Source of the DNA: Micropterix aruncella
Lineage: Eukaryota; Arthropoda; Insecta; Lepidoptera; Micropterigidae
Length of the DNA: 64,000 nucleotides
Reading direction: 5' to 3'
NCBI GenBank assembly: GCA_944548615.1
Contig: OX155960.1
Location: forward strand, 33,696,475 to 33,760,474
Shown here: piece after piece, positions 47,301 through 59,887 of the stretch
Layout of the letters: each line of letters opens with the position of its first letter
Position numbering within the stretch: position 1 is the first letter of the stretch
Notes under the pieces: model-generated
The model's input: only the letters and a program-made list of their open reading frames with translations
Database searches by the model: none
What the model was told of the DNA's origin: nothing
Translations under genes and position numbers: made by a program

Positions 47301-48997
47301 ATAAATAAATTTTTTCCTGTATTGCACTTAGTTCATTTTGCTTAACCGAAAACTATTTCAACTCTAGTAAAATTGGGACCATTGTGATCTAAGTGCAGTT
47401 TGTTACGTAGATCACTATAGCGTTCTATTATTTTGCAGATCGCACCAATTTTATATTGAGATGTTGCGATTTATTAAGGAAAATATCACTAAAGAGTCCT
47501 TAGATTAGTGTGGCATGAAAGAATTATGAATTTGATATAGTATTATGCAAAAAAGTCTATTTTGCTAAAAATGTCACTTAGACCAGTCTGGCTCCAACGT
47601 CAATAGAGGTAATACCAATAGGGGAATTGTGTTATGTCATTTGAAAAGTAGTTAGCTAGTTCCTCACTGTAAAGATCGAGGACAAGATTTTATAAAAGCT
47701 TGTCTTTCACTCTCTCTTTCTTCGTTTTCTTTGGGTGCCACTCCAACTAGAGAAGCTTGGCATTCAGCTCTGCCTATTTTTTGCCTATCTTTCGCAAGGT
47801 GGAATAGTTCCGCAGCACTTGGGACTCCAGATTGTCGTAAAATAGAAGATATAAAAAACCTAGCCTTTGTAAATTTTTACAATTAAAAAAAATAGAAACA
47901 TCAATTGGAAACAAAATGGAATGATATTTTACTGAATATTATTTTATGAGAAATGTGTATTTTCTGAAAGGGTTTCGTTTACCTGAAATGATCTTCGACC
48001 TGTTACTTTGAGATTAAATAGATTGCCTTTGTAGATAAATGTTTTAATAAGCATTTTTTTCTTTTTCACTGATATTTACCACGTAGCTCTCATAGTTTTT
48101 ATAAGTTTAACAACATGAAACCTTAATCATATTTAAGACCTTTACCTACCTACTGTCATATAATTTACAATTACGTAACTCGTAATAATTCAGCAAGTGT
48201 GATCCTACGATTTTTTCGTTTTACATCTTGGCGCCCCTAAAGGCCAACATCGCCCACGGCATTTAAGAAATCGGGCACGATTTATGCGATAGAGTAATCG
48301 AATATTAAAACCCCACAATACGCTCCTCTCAACGTAGCCATGGCAGCCTTTGCCCGATATCATATTCCATAATTAGTGCCATCGATTGACAGCTTGTTTT
48401 ATTTATAAACTTGACAGCCCTTATCAAAATAAAATACCTGTTCGATAAAGATAATTTCATTACAAGATTTAAAGTTAAGACAATTATTAACTTAATTGGT
48501 ATTTGTAACGTTTTCGCATTTACATAGATAATAAATAAATACATGATAATATACAATACATAATACATTATATAACAATGAGGAAAGAAATAAATTAAGT
48601 AAGTACATTAAATACATGATATGTCAGAGCATTTATTTATTATTCTTTTAACGATTTCTGTTTTACTATAGGTTAGAGCATCTTAGAAGATTAAAAGGTC
48701 GTTTCGTTATAAGAGTGCGTTACTCGCGCCAATGGTGAGAAGAGAGCGTTACTTGTGAAGCAGTGCGGCAGACGGAACACGTCAAGATGGCGAATTCGGT
48801 GGGTCGAAGGAACTTTCAAGCAAAGCAGGTCGAAAGTTCGTTATAATCAAGCGTGTGATAAAATAAAGAATATATTAAAGTCAAATCATTTATGGTACCT
48901 CTCATTTCTAGGCTCAGTCAGCCAGACTATTCTTAGCACGGCAGCTATTTTGCACGTATGCCCTATTATTTTTATATAAAGTTCGAAAGTCGTTCAT
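47301..48997. other. AT-rich; element flank then unrecognised DNA
   Basis: 47380-47600 holds further copies of the TCTAAGTGAC-like motif (either strand) and probably belongs to the pseudogene's 5' side. 47700-47840 has a short open minus frame. 48230-48370 is a moderate-GC patch with no exon structure. Nothing else is recognised. Confidence 0.35.
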
Positions 48998-49113
48998 ATA
49001 TTATTATTATTGTTAGAACAACATGATTCAACATGAACACTCACTCACTCGGGAGTCAAACCCGGGATCTTACAATGTAAGATCAGGCGACCTAACCACT
49101 ATACCACCGGGCA
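48998..49113 (-). mobile_element. tRNA-derived SINE with (AAT)n tail
   Basis: The minus strand starts GCCCGGTGGTATAGTGGTTA then GGTCGCCTGA, holds a B-box-like GGGTTTGACTCCC, and ends CTAACAATAATAATAATA. The head matches the SINE at 8880-8953, but the body and tail differ. It has A and B boxes for RNA polymerase III and no intact tRNA context. Confidence 0.75.
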
Positions 49114-50048
49114 AAGTATCTTCATAAGGTAATTGATAAAAGTAATAAGGAAATACAAATAATAAAATTAAATAGGTGAAAAAAAAACTACATCTGCATT
49201 CAATTAAACTTAGCATTTGAATTTTAACCCAATCTCCACGTTTTGAGATCGTGAAAATCCAAAAATTGATTTCGTGAAAATGTCTCTATGTGCGTTTTTG
49301 TATGTATGAGAATGCATGTGTGTATCTGTGTGTAAGTCTGTACCCACTGTTTCCCAGAAGTTACAAGATCTATAAGGACCAAATTACGTAGTTTTCCTAA
49401 TTCCGAACATTCAAATCTAATGGCAAATATCCGCATTTCGAAAATCTTCAATTCGTATATGATACCGTATATATATGTATTTATTTTTTTATAAGAAATA
49501 CATTTTAATATTGTATTAATCTTAGAAAATGATTGGAGCTCGAGGTAAATACCGGCAGATTAAGATTTTGCCATTTTCGGATGTACTGTTTATATAAAAT
49601 ACTTAACGATACTTGTCTTTAGATGATAATAGAAAGGTTTTCTTCCCGGGGGTACGCTCCCTCTTAAAGTACATACCGGGACGCCCCTCCTACAATTTGG
49701 TTTGTTTTCTTAAATTGAATATAAATCGTATTTATTAATGAGATTTTAATGGTTTCGTGTACTCTAGCTCTCTCAGCGCTGGAGACATCAGACAAGATTT
49801 TTTTATAAAATCATACAAAAACGTATGCATTAGTAGGCGCAAAATATGAAGTTTTCAAGTGTTTATATTGTGATATTGGCCAAGTTGTCATTCAGAGATA
49901 TAATGGGAATAATATTGAAGGAAATTATAATGAAGGATATGATAATACCAAGATGCTGAAGTCATTTGTCTTATATAAAAGTGGAGGAACTAATTATTCG
50001 AAAAAAGGTAATGTTAAAATTAAATAGAAGGACAGCGACATACCTAAA
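49114..50048. other. no gene recognised
   Basis: AT-rich DNA with a GT-rich stretch near 49310-49335; nothing recognised. Confidence 0.35.
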
Positions 50049-50165
50049 AATAGGATAAAAACGAAGATAATAGGATACACATTTCACGCGGTAAGCCGCG
50101 TGAAGTTTAAGTACACCATGTTTCAGCGATGTTGCAACCGTCGTTGTCCAGGGTAGACTAAGAGT
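50049..50165. repeat. repeat C, partial copy C5
   Basis: ATTTCACGCGGTAAGCCGCG then TGAAGTTTAAGTACACCATG and CAGCGATGTTGCAACCGTCG then TTGTCCAGGG matches the family interior. A short palindrome (TTCACGCGG TAAG CCGCGTGAA) sits where the arm turns, so this too may be a small foldback. Confidence 0.6.
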
Positions 50166-51469
50166 TACAGAAAATATATATTACTATATTATCAGAAGTA
50201 TCAATACTGCAAATATATCGTTTCGACAAAACTCTGCATTTTTATTAATAGGATTATCAATAAGGTCGCTTTTTATAATTACCAATGTAAGTGTGTCTCA
50301 AGGCTTTTTATAATATCTTTTTCTAATTACCAATGTAAGGGTGTCTCATTGGCTATCGAATTATACTAGAGATGAATGCTAAAGTATGATATATCAAAAT
50401 ATTAACCACAAATTAAAGGATATACAGATGTAAATTATGGATATACAGATATACATAGTTAAATTTTATTATGTTATAATATATGATATTATATTGTATT
50501 ATGTTAGGTTATATTATATTATATTATTTATATTATGTTATACTTAATTATATTACGTAATGTTTTTATATAAGACGGAAGAAGTACAGCAGGCAAGGCG
50601 CACAGGCTTAGCAAATACCACAGAACTTTATATCCATCACCCCAACTCAGGCGTATACCTAGTGGGGTGATGTAATCCTGACAAGTAATTCGCGTAATAA
50701 TAGTAATAAATCCCTTTCACGGTTTTTTTTATTATTTTTTTTAATGTGTTAAAATAATATGAAATTTATTTTATGTAATTATACAAAATAGGATAAAGTA
50801 TAAAATAAAAAATAAAAAATAAGTTTACAGAAAAAAATCTCAGGAAACGTTACATGAATACAAATATCCCTCCTGTATAAAAAAAGGTTTGGTTGATGTA
50901 TCGTTTTGAGTAAGCAGTCCTAGATTTGTCGATTATTACCTCTGATTGCGTTTTCTCTCCTCCATGTCCCTGAAAGATCGAAGGTTTGTTCTAGATAGAC
51001 CCAAGCAATATCTCATCAGTCAGAGGTTGGGTCTTACAATAGCTACATATTATTATATAGAAAGATATATTAAAAGGCACCACCATCGATTTTAGTTAAA
51101 GTTTCAATGAAATAATAAACAAATAAACAAGGCAATTGATTCTAGCGATATTTTATTAAGCTTCTAGCTGACTCGGCGAACTTCGTACCGCCTAACAATC
51201 AATGAATGTCGTGTTACAGATTAGCTGAACTTAATTTATGATTTTATGAAAGTAATACAATGAGTACTAAATAAATACTAAGTTCACTACTTTATTAAGG
51301 TAATAACACAAAAATAAATATAAAAGTACAAAAGATAAGTATATCAATCGCGTGTCAGCAAGACATGATTGAATTAAACTATTTACTTATTGTGCAGCAT
51401 GGGATGCACTCGGTCTCATTCTCTTCATTGAAGCACCTTGTGATATACGATATTTTTTTGTTTTTTATC
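50166..51469. other. AT-rich spacer, simple repeats
   Basis: 50440-50560 is a (TTATA)n-like low-complexity block. No gene recognised. Confidence 0.4.
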
Positions 51470-51745
51470 AGGCGCAAGAACAATTAAAGCGGATGATTTG
51501 CCGACACGTGAACATGCCCCTTACAACTGACCATGATAAAAACACGAATTTACATTTTGTATGGAAAAATGTTTTTTATTTTATTTAAATTTTTCGTCAA
51601 CTTTCCAATTTTGGTTTTTAATAGTTATTCTGCTATTCGGGACGGAGACAAATACTACAAATAAAAAACCATGAAAATCGGTGGAGCCGTTCTCGAGTTA
51701 TAAGTGTTCGAACAAACCCGACTTTGTTTTATATTATAAATTGGA
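51470..51745 (+). repeat. interspersed repeat fragment
   Basis: The segment ending GGAGCCGTTCTCGAGTTATA and CGACTTTGTTTTATATTATA matches, from memory, the 3' end of a very common insect interspersed repeat. Possibly the other end of the type seen at 9612. No coding content. Confidence 0.4.
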
Positions 51746-52644
51746 CAAACATGTTTTTCTTGTATTTTTTCATGCATAAACTACGAAACAAAGACTAAGT
51801 GCTAATCCTACAAAAAATACACTGCCCACAACAGATATCTGGTCGCTATTTATGATTGTTTTTATTCCAAATTTCTGGGAGTCTCCTCATTTTCTGGGCG
51901 TACTCTGTGAAATCACTGAACCTTCCCCTGTTTGTAGACGTCTTTTATGACCATTCTATTCGGTACGCTTAAGTCAAGTAGCGCTTACGTTACAAGATAT
52001 TAATTTTCTAACTATTTCGTCGAGTAGTAGGCTATGTATTAATAAATAATTTACTACCCACGAGCGATACATTATGAACGCGTCTTAGGAATTTAATCTC
52101 GGGTAGGTTGGCCATAGTTTCGTACTCAAGCGGCATCGCAGCCAAGCAAGTTTGCTTAAACAGCCGAAACGCTTATAGCGAGCAAACCTAAAGTGGGTGC
52201 TTGTTTAGTGGCTCATTTAGACACGTGGAGGAGGTATGACTGCTTGTAAAATACAGGATGTCCCGTAAGTCATGATCCAACCGAAAAGAGACGACTGGAG
52301 GGGTAATTTCCTGTTGAAATAACCGCATATGTTGTTATGCAATGTTTAACGGTTTAGAAATTATTACACTCTATTTTTTTAAAAATATCAATGCCATTTT
52401 GATAAAAAAATCTTTAAAAATTCTACATGGTGGTTATAGGTCTTTTTTTGTTTATGCGCTCATTACTAATAAACTGTCCTATTAATAAAAAATATCCGTG
52501 GATATTGCTTCTATGTTACAAAAGTAAAACATGTTTTAGTAAAACGTTTTAATTTGTTAGATTTGTAGAACCTATTATTTGAATGAATATTATTTTTTAA
52601 AAATGCATGACAAACAACTGAAATATTATTTTTAAATTTAAAAT
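51746..52644. other. spacer; possible DNA-transposon end at 52251
   Basis: ATACAGGATGTCCCGTAAGT at 52251 resembles the terminus at 39757. 52080-52230 has moderate GC. No gene recognised. Confidence 0.3.
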
Positions 52645-53225
52645 TGATTACTTTTTTATTAGTGGCATCCTTGTAGTGGGTAAATTAGCACGAGCAAAAA
52701 AGCAACATTATATTAAAACATTTCAAATATCATAAAAAAAACTTTAAAAAAAATATATATATAAAGCATTTAGCGCGCTGCGGCATTTAGCGGTAAACAA
52801 TATTTGCGATATTTGATCTGCTGCTAGATGGCGCATCGCATTCAAACCTTCTCAAACTTATTTAAAACCAGCCGCTTCAAATATACAAAAAAAATTGTTT
52901 TATTTTTGTTTTTTTTTCTGATTTTTGCGCACAACTAGTTGATTTACAACGTCGAATTTCATACGAATTTCCCTGTGAGATCCGTTTCTCGAGATGCGCG
53001 TAAGATTCAATGATTATAGTTGGGGCATATCATCGTATGAAGTATATGTGGATACTATAAACCAGGTGAACGCTTCTGCAGTTTAGATTATTGATTTCCA
53101 ATCTGGTTCTGCTAAAATACATCATTCAGTTTCTTAGAGGACTATATCACTCTTAGAGGACTACAAATGTGACTTTTCGATAATATACAGGAGTATTCCA
53201 GACTGGACCACAGAATACAAATTTT
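52645..53225. repeat. family E long variant (copy E4)
   Basis: Starts with a family E end (TTTTTATTAGTGGCATCCTT, GTAGTGGGTAAATTAGCACG), has the core (TGCGGCATTTAGCGGT / GCTAGATGGCGCATCGC), then continues with the same ~430 bp tail as E1 (GATCCGTTTCTCGAGATG, ATATGTGGATACTATAAACC). Confidence 0.65.
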
Positions 53226-53857
53226 ATAAGGCGTAACTTTATGCGAAACTAAACAAAGATTTTTATTTTCCCATTTTTTTTTATAACATATGATTTTGGA
53301 TATTAGGAGATTGCTTGTACAGGAGATTATCTTAACCCAAATACTAGTTAGAAGTCATATACGTTTTTTTTATGTTGACCTTTTTGACTAAAAAAAAGGC
53401 TTATCCCAGGTTTACTCAACCCAAATATCAATTTCAGCTTACTGAGAAAAAAAAGGAGAATATCAGAAAGTTGAGCTAAAAACGCGATTACTTAGTAACC
53501 AATGTCCAAATGAAAAACTAAATTTTTTAAATCTCTTGTACAAATATTTTTTTGTAATATCTAAAAAGTCAAGAAAAAACTTTTCCATAAATTGTTACTC
53601 CTTGATAGGTTTGTTGTGTGATTACGAACAACAATTTTAAGTATGTTTTTAATAAATTATCCTGTACGGTGTGTATGCAAATAGAGTTAGTTTAAGAGCA
53701 TGCGATACCCGTTCATTTGCGATCTATATAATAGCACATGTGCGTACCCGATCACTCTTCGATATATAAGCAATTGAATAAGATTTCAAAAGTAGATTAG
53801 TATGGAAAATAAAGTTATATATTTCCAAAAGTCCATGCGGAATAAAGTTTTATATAT
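53226..53857. other. AT-rich spacer
   Basis: Nothing recognised. Confidence 0.35.
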
Positions 53858-54149
53858 ATTGGACTCGATTTCGTTTCTTCGTGAACTAAAATCGGAAGTT
53901 CGTTCGTATGAACGAGACAGGGCAATACGCTAGAGCGGAATGTGAAATGAATGGTTGTCACTTTTTCGCATTAAAACTACCCACAAAAGGTGTTCATATT
54001 TATTAGGAGGAATATAAGTTCGACAGGTAGTTTTTATCGTAGATCGTTCGTTTCATATTCCGCTCTAACGTATTGCTTTATCTCGTTCACTTGAACTAAT
54101 TTGAGTCTTAGTTCACAAAGAAACGCAATCGGGCCCATTATCGTCGTCT
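53858..54149. mobile_element. MITE family D, copy D2
   Basis: The left arm has CGTTTCTTCGTGAACTAAAA and AACGAGACAGGGCAATACGC then TAGAGCGGAAT. The right arm has ATTCCGCTCTAACGTATTGC, TTTATCTCGTTCACTTGAAC, TTAGTTCACAAAGAAACGCA, ATCGGGCCCATTATCGTCGT. Same arms and length class as D1. Confidence 0.8.
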
Positions 54150-54985
54150 ATATCGGAGAAGGATCTATTTACCCTACTATTTATTATTCTATAAAAATGT
54201 AATGAGAAAGTTGTGTTGCTTCCTTTTGGCTGTATCGTCGATGCAGCCTTGATATCCAAGTCGCCAGAGGGTAGGATATCAAATACGCGGTAAACTTTTT
54301 TTTATAATCTACTTTATGGGCGTCGGTAGATCCGCCGTACTTTGCAATAATGGCATATAAAGTTTATTTTGTCGCTAGGGCGGGTGTGGCGAGAGGTGGC
54401 TCTCTCGCAGTACACGAGTTGGAAACTTCGCCGGTCCGTTAATTTAAAATTACGTTCCCATAAAACGCGAGACTCACGTACGCCGAATGATATACTCTGT
54501 GATTACATTGTCATATGGCTGAATTTATACTAAGTAAAATGTTAGAGTGGAAAGTTTGGAAATGAGGTATGCATATAGACTTCTGGGACTATGTAGGGAA
54601 TCTTTTTACACGACTGTCCAAAAGGAGTATTACGATTCATCTATATATGATTTCCGTTTCTTTATTCCACCATAACTCCTAAACGCTTGAACTGATTTAA
54701 ATGTATGTCGTATTGTTAGAATCGTTTTGTCCTTCCGAGTGTCATAGGGTACATGCCGTGGCCCCTTACTCTCATATAAGTAGAAAGCAGCGTTTCAAAT
54801 ATAAATCGCCGTGTTACGCTATATGTGTTGACATTCACCATTTAACCGTTTTGTTTTTTTTTCCGTTCTTTCTTCTCGTCAGGAATAAATCCGATGGGCC
54901 TAGTCAAGCGTCACTCTCCGTCAGCGCCATCTCTCGGCTTCTACCTTAATTACTTCGCATTACCTGAACCTGAACCAGAAAAGAC
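54150..54985. other. no gene recognised
   Basis: A GC patch at 54320-54480 is not visibly repetitive. 54650-54900 resembles a common interspersed repeat (CTCCTAAACGCTTGAACTGA). An 82-codon open frame there is not convincing. Confidence 0.35.
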
Positions 54986-55568
54986 TAAGGCTGGTCTTAC
55001 ACGGGTACCTCGAGCAGTCATTGTCAACTGCTTGAGCAGACACTGTTAACTGCTCTAGCCGTCGTTTTCAACCGCGCTGGAGCAGTTGATAATTCAACTG
55101 CAGTTGTTATGTAAAGCTTCTCAAAGTCAGTAGTGCTTCTCAGCAACAGTAGTGCTCAAAATCCATTTTAGGAAGCACTACTAGTGCTGCTTTTGCTTAG
55201 GCGCAGACGACGGTGTAGAAAGCTAGGAAAATTCTGGGTTCATTCATTTTTGGAATTAACACCACAATATGGGCGATTTCATTGTTTATGGAACTTAGAA
55301 GTGATGATGATTTTTAATATTATTTTAGGGGTGGATGGGTGAATGACACATGGGGTAACTGCGCTAGAGCAATCAAAACAGCTCGAGAAATCAGTGTACG
55401 TCTTAAAACTGCTTGACCGCACGATGAAATTTCGTCATGTTGCTGACCGCCCCCAGTGGTCGCGACTGCTCAAGCGGTGTCGTGTATTCCAATGAATAGA
55501 AGATTGTACTTCGCTATGCAGTCGCACTTGAAGCGGTCGGTCCTGACTGCCCGTCTGAGGCCGGCCTA
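54986..55568. mobile_element. non-autonomous DNA transposon, ~583 bp
   Basis: The left end TAAGGCTGGTCTTACACGGG and right end CCCGTCTGAGGCCGGCCTA are inverted. The interior is rich in GAGCAGT, CAACTGC, CTGCTC motifs and has no ORF. Ends of this type are common in insect MITEs. The target duplication is unclear. Confidence 0.6.
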
Positions 55569-57059
55569 AAGAAACGGATTAGGGAGTAATTTTATTACAG
55601 TAATAAATTAGACAAAAAATATTAAGTTTTTTAAAATATATAGATAGTTTTAATTTTATAGCTTTCTTTTTATATATTTTTTATTCTAAAATAATAATGC
55701 GACTTGTCCAATAATAATAAAATTATGGATACCTACTCTATAATAATATTGTGGGCCTCAAGCTGAAAGGTCGTATCTATAATAATCAATTTTGCTGGAG
55801 ACCTTTAACCCTGTTATACCGAATATGGAAAAACAGTATATTACGCGTTTTCATTCAATCATAGTTTTAATTTATTAAACGATAATGTTATGCCCTATAA
55901 ATTTGTTGTAAAATAGTTAAAATAGGATTTTCTTTAGGAAATCGGTTTTGCAAATTTTTATGGTAAGTTTTGCAAATTTTTAGGTTGTGGCCTCGATATA
56001 AATATTTTATTACACATGGATAGAACAGTGTTCGTGAAAAGATTTGCGGGCTCCTATCAATACCTACAATAGACAAACAATTATTCGCAAAATGTTCATT
56101 TTTTTTATTATAGATTAAATGTGAAGAGATTCTGAAGATCCTCTTCAAGAGATCCACTCAAACAGATATTAGAAGATCGACGAAAAGGCGGTCGAGGATC
56201 ATCATACAAAATAGCCCAGCTAATTTAACGATGTACCCCCATTTTGAACAAATCCGCATGCGAAGTGCGGAGGGATAAAAGCTTGTCATGGAAAATAAGT
56301 AAATTTATATTCAAGAAAGATGGCGAAAGGGAGATCGCCGAGAGATACGTAAAAAATTAGGGTCCGGCGCTTCGGAGACGGGAAATTCATTTTATGTCTC
56401 GTGTTATCCTGACTCGGACAAGATAATAGGATGTTTTTTTCCGGAATATCTTTCGCCCCACTGAAAATTTCCTTTCGTCCTTTTTCCGACACCGCCTTCT
56501 CATTAGTTTTACCCAAACGAGCACGAGAACTTTAAAAAGGGAATAAATAGGAAATTTCATTCTTTCGTCTTTGTGTGCTATATGTGTAGATTTGGTAATT
56601 TCACATTCAATACGATTCTTATTACATTTTATTTTCATACTACCTAAATATTTTATATAATATACTAGAAGCTCTTATTTACCATCCATCATCATCAGAA
56701 GACGCTGCCGAAATCACTATTGAATCGGTCGTTTTTATGTTAAAATCGTAACTATACCTAGTGCTAATGTTACGATATTACTTTATACGGCATATTAGGA
56801 ACCTAAAATCATTTTTATTCAAAGAGGTGATTTTGTCTATGAAACCGAACACCAAAAGGTAATGATTTGGACATCATATTTTCTTAATTCAAGTATAAAC
56901 TCATTTTTCTCCACGACCAATCAGTGCCACCCACTCGTAATTATGGTGGTAGATAGGCCTTGGTCTCCCAACGATAATAAGAAACTTTGATAGAGTGGTG
57001 GCGAAATGTGGCGAAATGGTCAACATAATATGTTCTTATGAGAAGACCGATAATGCTTC
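55569..57059. other. no gene recognised
   Basis: AT-rich, with a repeated motif (GGTTTTGCAAATTTTTA / AGTTTTGCAAATTTTTA) near 55945 and 55967. A minus-strand open frame of 89 codons at 55888-56157 is basic and unrecognised. 56290-56520 has mixed composition. Confidence 0.35.
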
Positions 57060-57132
57060 AGAATATTCCTGAATGTTCTAGAACATTCTAGAATGCTCCA
57101 GAATGTTAACAATCAGCTAGTGGCTATAAATA
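57060..57132 (+). promoter_or_regulatory. heat-shock-element array with downstream TATA box
   Basis: From 57061 GAA and TTC alternate in strict 5-bp phase: GAA at 57061, 57071, 57081, 57091, 57101 and TTC at 57066, 57076, 57086, with two imperfect units (CTC at 57096, TTA at 57106). Eight of ten pentamers fit the nGAAn/nTTCn consensus bound by heat shock factor. A TATAAATA box follows at 57125-57132, about 20 bp after the array, as in insect hsp promoters. No ORF starts downstream: the first ATG (57186) meets a stop after five codons, and repeat A4 begins at 57317. It may be a displaced or orphan promoter, a retroelement promoter, or a 10-bp minisatellite that matches by composition. Confidence 0.5.
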
Positions 57133-57316
57133 TCATTTCCGAGTTTCTATTGAAAATATTTCTTTTACCTTTTTTTGTTCAGTTTGATGCACAGAAACAA
57201 ATTTTAGGTCCCAAACACCCCATGTACGAACAAAAGCAGAAACCCTGTATCTTTCAGCTTTTCTATGGGAAGTACAAAGAGGAAGATAAGAGTACCTATG
57301 TTATTGACGGACAGTT

Positions 57317-57927
57317 GGACGGTGTCGACTACAAAGGGCGAACCCGTCACCCCACTCTGGTATAACGACATGTGATTGTTCTTTCAGCCGTGACGATCGT
57401 TCTCGTCCCCTGACTACCAGTTTTGGAAGATTATCTACATCTGGAATTAACCATCAGAATACCTCCAACCTCCCGACTGGTAACGGGTCCGAAGTCACAT
57501 GCACGACCTCCTGCCGTATGTTCAGCGGTGATTTAGTTTGAATTTATCGCGGACCAAAAGCATCTTTTGCCGGCCCTGAATTCAGGATCGGGTAGCTTAA
57601 TGGTCATTTCAAGAGTGGTTGATAGGTCAACATCCACCCCCGCTGCTTAGGAGACAGTATATTCCCATAGTCTCCTTCAGCAATCAGTCAGAGTGCACAA
57701 CCGAGTGGGGTCGCCGAACGGTGCGCAAACCGTCCAGTAGTGCCGGGAGGCAATCCCACTAGGAGAAACTTATCCACCAGCCGTGAGGCCTGAGACTCGA
57801 GAGTCATGCCCAGGGTAGCCTTCCACACGAGGAGGCTTCTGCATAGGAGTTGAATTGTGAGTTGGGCCGATCCGAGAACAAAATGGATTTTATGGCCCAA
57901 GCTGCACGAAACCATTCGCTATTGGCT
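57317..57927 (+). repeat. repeat A, copy A4
   Basis: Starts GGTGTCGACTACAAAGGGCG, with the hairpin in a G:T-containing form (AACGACATGTGATTGTT). The body (GAATACCTCCAACCTCCCGA, AATTTATCGCGGACCAAAAG, AAACCGTCCAGTAGTGCCGG) matches the other copies with internal deletions. Confidence 0.7.
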
Positions 57928-58480
57928 GACAGCGATTATGATCATTGTTAGTAAAATAGTTCAATTAAAGTAGAAGTTATAAAATGGAGGATGTCATCAG
58001 TCCCTTTATTTACTTCTCGGAGCTGAAAACTTTCACAACAATGTAATTATGCAACTACCGAAAGAAACAAGAAACTTCTATAATACCTTAAGTCTTGATT
58101 CCCCATAAGCTTTATATGGTTGCCTCGCTGAGTAAATTCACCTCTTAATACCGGCTTAATCCTTAAAATTAACATACAAAACATTCCATGTTTATCCTCC
58201 CGTCTGAAATATAAAGCTTTTCGGATTAAGGTAGAATATTACAAGTTATTAGAATTTAAAGGTGTAATTAAAGAACTGTAAATTTTAACGGAATTTAATG
58301 TATGTATTATCGTACCGATTTCCGTATATTTGTACATTAATATTTATATTTCATTATTTTAAATTATACATAATTTAATATCAGCGACATTAACGTAATA
58401 AAAAATATTTACAATCTGACTTTTCGATGGTGGCTTCACACTTGCGATGATATTTGATTTATTGGCGAACATTCTGCAAC
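57928..58480. other. AT-rich spacer
   Basis: Nothing recognised. Confidence 0.35.
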
Positions 58481-59321
58481 AAAAAAGAAAAATCTAGTTT
58501 AGTTTGTTAGTTTAAATTCAAAGACTGCATCATGTATCTTCAAGAAAAGGTGAAGATACATATCCACACGTGCGCAACCTTCTAAGGAAAGGACCAAAAA
58601 GAAAAATCAAATTTAGTGTGTTATTTCAAAGTTCGTATAATGTATCTATAAGAAAAGATGAAGATACATATACATGTGTGCATTCTTCTAAGTAAAGGAC
58701 AAAAAAGAAAAATCTAGTATAGTTTGTTATTTCAAAGTCTGTATCATGTATCTACAAGAAAAGGTGGAGATACATATCCACACGCGTGCATCCTTTTAAG
58801 AAAAGGACCATAAGAAAAATATGTGTAGTTTAGTTTCTTAATTCAAAGTCTGTATCCACACGTGCGGATCCTTCTAAGGAAAATATAAAAAAGAAAAATC
58901 TAATTTAGTATGTTATTTCAAAGTCCGTATCGTGTATCTATAAGAAAATATTAAGATACATATCCACACATGTGCATCCTTCTAAGGAAAGGACAAAAAA
59001 GAAAAATCTAGTTTAGTTTGTTAATTCAAAATCTGTATCATAAATCTATAAGAAAAGGTGAAGATACATATCCACACGTGCGCATCCTTCTAAGGAAAGG
59101 ACAAAAAAGAGAAATCTGGTTTAGTTTATTAATTCAAAGTCTGTATTATGTGTTTCTACAAGAAAAGGTGAAAATACATATACACATGTTTGCATCCTTG
59201 TAAGAAATGGACAAGAAGAAATATGTAACTGTAGTTTAGTTCCTTAATTCAAAGTATGTATCATGTATCTACAGGAAAATGTGAAGATACATATCCACAC
59301 GTGCGCATCCTTCTAAGGAAA
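58481..59321. repeat. minisatellite, 8 units of ~108 bp
   Basis: Units start near 58481, 58595, 58701, 58809, 58884, 58994, 59102 and 59212. Each reads A-run GAAAAATCTAGTTTAGTTTG, TTCAAAGTCTGTATCATGTA, TCTACAAGAAAAGGTGAAGA, TACATATCCACACGTGCGCA, TCCTTCTAAGGAAAGGAC. The fourth unit is shortened to ~75 bp. Within most units GTATCTTCA and TGAAGATAC can pair as a hairpin. Confidence 0.92.
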
Positions 59322-59722
59322 TCAATATCGAAACCATTCAATATGTATGTCCTATATAAATGCCTCTCCTGCCACCCAAAGATCCACCGATACATAATTT
59401 AAGGGGTTGGGGCTGAGTAGAATAAATTGAATGTCCCTCAAGTTGATGGCTCGTCTTTTACATTCGGCATTTCGTGGTTTCTGGTGGTTTTGCGGCAACT
59501 CATTTCAACGCAATTTACGCATAGCTTGCGAAAACGCCGACCTCATCGGTGAGATGAAAGACGGCGAAATCAGGCTTACAATAGCTGCCCATATATTTTT
59601 CGATGGCTAGAGCCTTATCCAGTCATATTTACACATCTATGCTTTAGTTTACAACTCAATAAACACTAAACATTTGCTTTAAATTGATTTCCAGAAGAAT
59701 AAAAAAACTAGGGGAAATATAC
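59322..59722. other. no gene recognised
   Basis: Mixed composition spacer between the minisatellite and MITE E5. Confidence 0.35.
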
Positions 59723-59887
59723 AGGCTAAGTTTTTAATTACTGATATTCTTGTAATGGGTGAATCAGTACGACGAGTACGAGAGCAATTTTTTAATTTCA
59801 TTTTGTTTTTCAAAAAAAAACAAGTTGCTTACTTCGTCGTACTGATTCATCCACTACAAGGATATCAGTAATTAAAAACTCATCCTG
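59723..59887. mobile_element. MITE family E, short copy E5
   Basis: AGGCTAAGTTTTTAATTACT, GATATTCTTGTAATGGGTGA, ATCAGTACGACGA, inverted at the right as TCGTCGTACTGATTCATCCA, CTACAAGGATATCAGTAATT, AAAAACTCATCCT. Only ~60 bp of AT-rich loop remain; the core with the CGCTAGATGGCGC motif is lost. Clear 52-bp TIRs. Confidence 0.85.

Noticed and set aside
55888..56157. 89-codon minus-strand ORF as a gene
   Set aside because: No recognised family, no promoter or splice context; internal short repeat suggests decay.
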